From Acholeplasmataceae bacterium (lineage in GTDB: Bacteria > Bacillota_I > Bacilli_A > Acholeplasmatales > Acholeplasmataceae), in the NCBI GenBank assembly GCA_028690555.1, contig JAQVBA010000011.1:1-26546 (forward strand): a stretch of 26,546 bases of DNA, given 5' to 3'. Every line of letters starts with the position of its first letter. Position 1 is the stretch's first letter. The translations under genes were made by a program, and so were the position numbers. The notes under the pieces were generated by a model that saw nothing but the letters and a program-made list of their open reading frames with translations, ran no database searches and was not told the origin of the DNA. Positions 23,258 through 26,546 of this stretch are shown piece after piece.

Positions 23258-25507
23258 TTAAGATTCATAAGGTGTGGCTGTACCATTATTAATTTTCTCA
23301 ATCAATTCTACGATAAATGCATCATTTGTCAAACGATTAACAGAGAGTTCATAATCGGGTGTAACACCTGATTCTATCCCGATATATTCCCATCCTTCTG
23401 CTTCAGATCCAATACGATAGCTAATCATATTTAAACTACTGATTTGATAACCTGATCCATCCGGTAAATAAATAGGTAAAATTGAGCAAGCTCCTCCTCC
23501 GGATGTGGTACCGATTATGGTTGCAACGTCTTGATATTTGCCAATAGCAGCCATCAGATTTGCAGCACTAAATGTCACTTTTGAAGTCATTAAAAACCAG
23601 TTAATTTCAGTTCTAGCTGTCGTATCAACTTCAAGCCAATAGGTTGATTTTTCATTAGAAATCGGATTTTGATAATGTGACGCGATTGGGTTTTCAGTTA
23701 TGTATCCTAATACTCTATATAATGCACCTAAATTACCGCCTGTATTATAGGAAATATCAATGACAATGTTCTCTATATTCGAATTTTCTAAAAAAATGCT
23801 CTGCAGTGTTGTTTCCATGAAAACATCAGAATCAATGACAGTATCCGGATCATCCACTTGTTTAGTCACAAAACCATCTAAATAAATAATTGCGGTATTG
23901 CTTCCATCGATGATACGATAATCAGGAATATTTTCCTCAGAACCCCAAGCCGATGAAATTTGATCTTGGACAGAAAAATAAACATCGTACCAAGCTTTTG
24001 TTCGATCACCTAAATTAAATAGGCTAATGCTTGGCGTATCGCCATTCGCATTATCATAGAATGATCCATAAATCATTGAAGAATGAAGTTCATCTAAAAC
24101 TTTATAGACAAAATCGGAATATGCCCTTGAAGAGTATAAAGTGTAGGGACTGAGCATATCTTCAATAAATTGATTAAGTTCCGTATAATAACTTTCAATA
24201 CCTGCTTCTACTTTTAATCCATAAAAATAATCTAATGTGAATGCAAAAGCATCAAATGTAGCCAATCTCACATCGACTGGTATAGTTGAATCATTCAAGC
24301 TCGATGTCATAAATTCGGTGGGATCGTCACCAAATGTATAAATACCTTTGTATCCATCGCCATTGTAATAAACGTTAAAATACGATCCACCACAAAACAG
24401 TAAATTTGCTAAATGGAACGGCATGATATAGTCACCATTTTCGTATAGCATGTCAAAGCGATACGCGTTTAAATCAAATATAATGGTATCCCCCTCTTCA
24501 TAATAATAGTCTTCTAAGTAAGTTAAACCTGCAGAATAGTCTGTGGCAGTTGAGAAGATATAACCATCAAAAAAAGAAAGATTTGGTACTGTAATGGTGT
24601 TCAAAGTGAAATCTAAATACGCTACATAGTCATCCGTAACTTCTTCTTGTGTAATCTCATCTACATAAGTTGTACTATATGACAATGTTAAAATTTGAGA
24701 TTCTTGGTTCCATAAAAATTCAATATCTTCTGAGTGTATATAACCCTGTAAGAGAGTTATCATATCCTCGATATCAACATAAGGTACTGATCCATTATCA
24801 ACATAATAAGTGAGTAAAGATCCATCTAAAACCTCGTACTCTTCTGTTAATGTTTCGTAAGGAAGTTCTACAAAAGAGGTGATGGTAGATTCATTTTTTG
24901 CTGGAATGATTAAATCATATTCAATAATGGATTGTGTATCCCCATTTTTCGCTTTAAGAGTTAATGTCACGGCCTTATCTGTACCGCCAATTGGATTAGG
25001 AATGACGACGCCTTTATTTGTTAATGCCGTTTCATCTGAAGAAGACCACGTAAAAGTTGTACCATTATCGCCTTTAGTTGCTAAATCAATCGAAGACGTT
25101 GTAACTTCCATTTGATGAAAATCACTAAATGGTAGAATGTCCATTTCAATTTTCTCACTCTCAGATATTTCGACTATCGTTTCTTCCCATTTTGCATACA
25201 ACATCATATCTTCACTGATTGGTTGTTCGAAATCAAAAACGGATTCTTCGTCAAAATCTTCCGATGTATACCATCCTAAAAAGTTATAACCTTCTTTTAT
25301 TGGTATTTCTGGCTCATCTAATCTTTGACCAGATTCCACTTGAATCACTAAATTATCATCTGTGTTATCAAAATTCAATTCCACATCATGGTATATCGTC
25401 ACGGTAGGATTTTCATCCCCTGGTTCGGGAATTTCTTCCACATCAGTACAACCATACATTAAAAAAATACCAATCATTAACATAAAAAAATATACTGCTT
25501 TTTTCAT
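23258..25507 (-). CDS. S41-family (C-terminal-processing type) protease lipoprotein with InlB-type repeat
   Basis: A 749-residue lipoprotein (signal peptide, Cys20 after MYG). One InlB-type repeat (about 36-108: FLGWYTS and LYAKW) is followed by an Ig-like bacterial domain (about 112-204, FTWSSSD), a region resembling copper-amine-oxidase N-domain folds (about 233-400, VPYVDIEDMITLL and YIMPFHLANLL), and a C-terminal S41 peptidase domain (about 455-735). There, VIDISYNTGGN (582-592) corresponds to the family D-x-R-x-N-x-G-G strand, and TSKVTFSAANLMAAI (641-655) carries the probable nucleophile Ser647. GTTSGGGAC and the GVTPDYEL end motif complete the domain. No PDZ domain is visible. It is anchored outside the membrane and may cleave proteins into peptides for the adjacent OppABCDF importer; that link is inference. 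Confidence 0.85.
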   Translation of the reverse strand: MKKAVYFFMLMIGIFLMYGCTDVEEIPEPGDENPTVTIYHDVELNFDNTDDNLVIQVESGQRLDEPEIPIKEGYNFLGWYTSEDFDEESVFDFEQPISEDMMLYAKWEETIVEISESEKIEMDILPFSDFHQMEVTTSSIDLATKGDNGTTFTWSSSDETALTNKGVVIPNPIGGTDKAVTLTLKAKNGDTQSIIEYDLIIPAKNESTITSFVELPYETLTEEYEVLDGSLLTYYVDNGSVPYVDIEDMITLLQGYIHSEDIEFLWNQESQILTLSYSTTYVDEITQEEVTDDYVAYLDFTLNTITVPNLSFFDGYIFSTATDYSAGLTYLEDYYYEEGDTIIFDLNAYRFDMLYENGDYIMPFHLANLLFCGGSYFNVYYNGDGYKGIYTFGDDPTEFMTSSLNDSTIPVDVRLATFDAFAFTLDYFYGLKVEAGIESYYTELNQFIEDMLSPYTLYSSRAYSDFVYKVLDELHSSMIYGSFYDNANGDTPSISLFNLGDRTKAWYDVYFSVQDQISSAWGSEENIPDYRIIDGSNTAIIYLDGFVTKQVDDPDTVIDSDVFMETTLQSIFLENSNIENIVIDISYNTGGNLGALYRVLGYITENPIASHYQNPISNEKSTYWLEVDTTARTEINWFLMTSKVTFSAANLMAAIGKYQDVATIIGTTSGGGACSILPIYLPDGSGYQISSLNMISYRIGSEAEGWEYIGIESGVTPDYELSVNRLTNDAFIVELIEKINNGTATPYES

Positions 25508-25534
25508 TTTGCCCTCCCTAGTAATCTTTACTTT

Positions 25535-25563
25535 ATCGTATAATAAATCTAATATTTATGCAA
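25535..25563 (-). promoter_or_regulatory. Promoter candidate of the S41 lipoprotein gene
   Basis: On the minus strand, TTGCAT (25558-25563) and TACGAT (25535-25540) are 17 bases apart, 28 bases before the ATG with its GGGAGGG ribosome site. Both boxes are imperfect (3 and 4 of 6). Confidence 0.35.
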
Positions 25564-25618
25564 CTTAAAATTTAAAAAACCAAGCTTTTTATCATCAATT
25601 AATCATCAGATAACAGTT

Positions 25619-26298
25619 TTAGGGTTTTAGTTTTTCTATCAGTGAATCATTTCCGGATAAATCAATATAAAGATTAGAAGGTTCTCCATAATAAATCACA
25701 TATTCAAGATTAGTATTTTTGAATGCATTTAAATCGATATAAGTTACCGTTGATGGAATGACTAGATGATTTACGCCGCTACCTTCAAAGGCTGATTCCG
25801 GGATATGGGTAACACCAAATGGTATTTCGAAATATCTAAGATTATGCGTTTGATAAAAACTTCTAATGCCTATTTGTGTCATGTAATCAGGTAAAATAAT
25901 CACTTCTAGTGAAGTTGCTTTATAGAATGTTGAGTTATGTATTTGATCAATATCATAAAACTCTACTTCTTTTAAACTATCCGGTATTAAATGATAATGC
26001 AAATACGTTTTACTACCAAAGAAGTAAACAAGTATATCATGACTTCTAAAGAGTTCAGATGATGTTTCTCTTTCCTCACCAATGAAAGGCGCTCTTAATT
26101 TCTGAAGACTGGATGCATTTCTGAAAATACCTATACCCAAATGTTGAATAGAAATAGGTAAATCAACTTCAACAAGGCTAATTGCATTAGAAAAAGCATC
26201 ATCACCGATTATTTTAATCTGACTGTTTCGTCTTCTTTACAAGCAAAAAGTGTAAATATAAACGCAAGTGCAAACAAGATACTAAAAAACTTCTTCAT
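25619..26298 (-). pseudogene. BspA-type LRR lipoprotein, interrupted by a one-base frameshift
   Basis: The ATG at 26298, preceded by TTGGAGGAGAAG, opens a signal peptide with lipobox LFAC (Cys20), but the frame stops at 26209-26211 after 29 codons. The -1 frame continues at once with LRR_5 repeats (IIGDDAFSNAISLVEVDLP, then VIILPDYMTQIGIRSFYQTH and IPSTVTYIDLNAFKNTN) to 25619. One extra A in the A4 tract at 26212-26215 (minus strand) would join both parts as VRLK-IIGDDAF into a 226-residue LRR lipoprotein. A translation starting at the internal ATG at 26140 would lack any export signal. It could be a true pseudogene, a sequencing error in a homopolymer, or a slippage-regulated gene. The repeats are the same class as in the LRR protein at 10832-12967. 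Confidence 0.8.
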
Positions 26299-26321
26299 TC
26301 TTCTCCTCCAATTTTTTATTG

Positions 26322-26355
26322 ATCACTAAATCAATAGTGATTTTTCATTATTATA
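26322..26355 (-). promoter_or_regulatory. -10 box and 5'-end hairpin of the LRR lipoprotein gene
   Basis: A perfect TATAAT on the minus strand (26350-26355) lies 52 bases before the ATG. The predicted start near 26343 falls at the edge of a perfect 7-bp inverted repeat (ATCACTA / TAGTGAT, 26322-26341), so the mRNA would begin with a stem-loop. It could protect the 5' end or serve as an operator. The rest of the right end (26356-26546) holds no gene that I can support. Confidence 0.4.
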
Positions 26356-26546
26356 AACCTAAGAACTAAAATATTGTTCATTTTTTCTATATTATGCAAA
26401 ATATATGGCGTATTATGAATCTTTTTCGTATACTAAGGCTAGGAGTTTTTCTCTTAGTCTTTTATATTTATATGAATGGTAGTAAAATAAGAGCGAAGGC
26501 GTAGTTAAATTATTTGAACCTCGAGTTCGTAAAAACTTGTATACCT

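Noticed and set aside
26430..26475. Possible terminator (ACTAAG ... CTTAGT) near the right end
   Set aside because: A 6-bp stem with a 15-base loop and only a broken T tail; no gene on either strand ends there within the window.
1..26546. CRISPR array, insertion sequence or prophage
   Set aside because: No regularly spaced identical repeats, no transposase or integrase motif and no phage structural gene; tandem periodicity in 11000-12300 is the coding of LRR repeats.
1..26546. UGA-as-Trp genetic code
   Set aside because: Conserved Trp positions use TGG, and TGA works as a stop in well-placed gene ends such as 4158-4160, 16921-16923 and 19367-19369.

Overview
The window is a low-GC (A+T-rich) bacterial chromosome segment. 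Every protein-coding gene I can support lies on the minus strand. Trp is encoded by TGG, and TGA is used as a stop at several tightly coupled gene ends (for example 4158-4160 and 16921-16923), so the code is the standard bacterial one and not the Mycoplasma/Spiroplasma code. The SUF order C-D-S-U-B, an orphan MsmK/UgpC-type ATPase, strong AAAGGAGG ribosome sites, a ComK-like protein and many lipoproteins with InlB-type or BspA-type repeats suggest an Acholeplasma/Izemoplasma-like Mollicutes relative or a nearby erysipelotrichia-like Firmicute. No cell-wall gene is present to separate these options.

Layout from right to left, which is the direction of transcription: (1) 26298-25619, a small BspA/LRR lipoprotein gene broken by a one-base frameshift; (2) 25507-23258, a lipoprotein with an InlB repeat and an S41 (C-terminal-processing type) protease domain; (3) 23120-10832, an oligopeptide ABC importer locus: oppA (fused to InlB repeats), an intercistronic hairpin and a second promoter, then oppB-oppC-oppD-oppF, which runs with overlapping or near-touching genes into a lipoprotein of three InlB repeats, two small membrane proteins and a large Sel1/5-TM/20-LRR surface protein; (4) 10494-10831, an intergenic region with a plus-strand ncRNA candidate, terminators pointing both ways, a cre-like palindrome and the suf promoter; (5) 10493-5790, the sufCDSUB iron-sulfur cluster operon; (6) 5707-3578, a three-gene unit with a trypsin-like serine protease lipoprotein, its paralogue lacking the whole catalytic triad, and a PucR/CdaR-type HTH protein; (7) 3501-2392, an MsmK/UgpC-type sugar ABC ATPase; (8) 2360-1947, a small ComK-like protein; (9) 1861-126, pgk (phosphoglycerate kinase) coupled to an XRE-cupin regulator.

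The accessory interest lies in two places. The right half reads as a surface peptide-scavenging locus: an extracellular protease, an oligopeptide binder carrying adhesion-type repeats, an importer with unusually enlarged OppC and OppF subunits, and co-transcribed surface repeat proteins. The 1.9-5.7 kb stretch combines a possible competence master-regulator homologue with an active/pseudo-protease pair linked to a transcription regulator. Functions are from visible motifs and family knowledge; no database search was possible.
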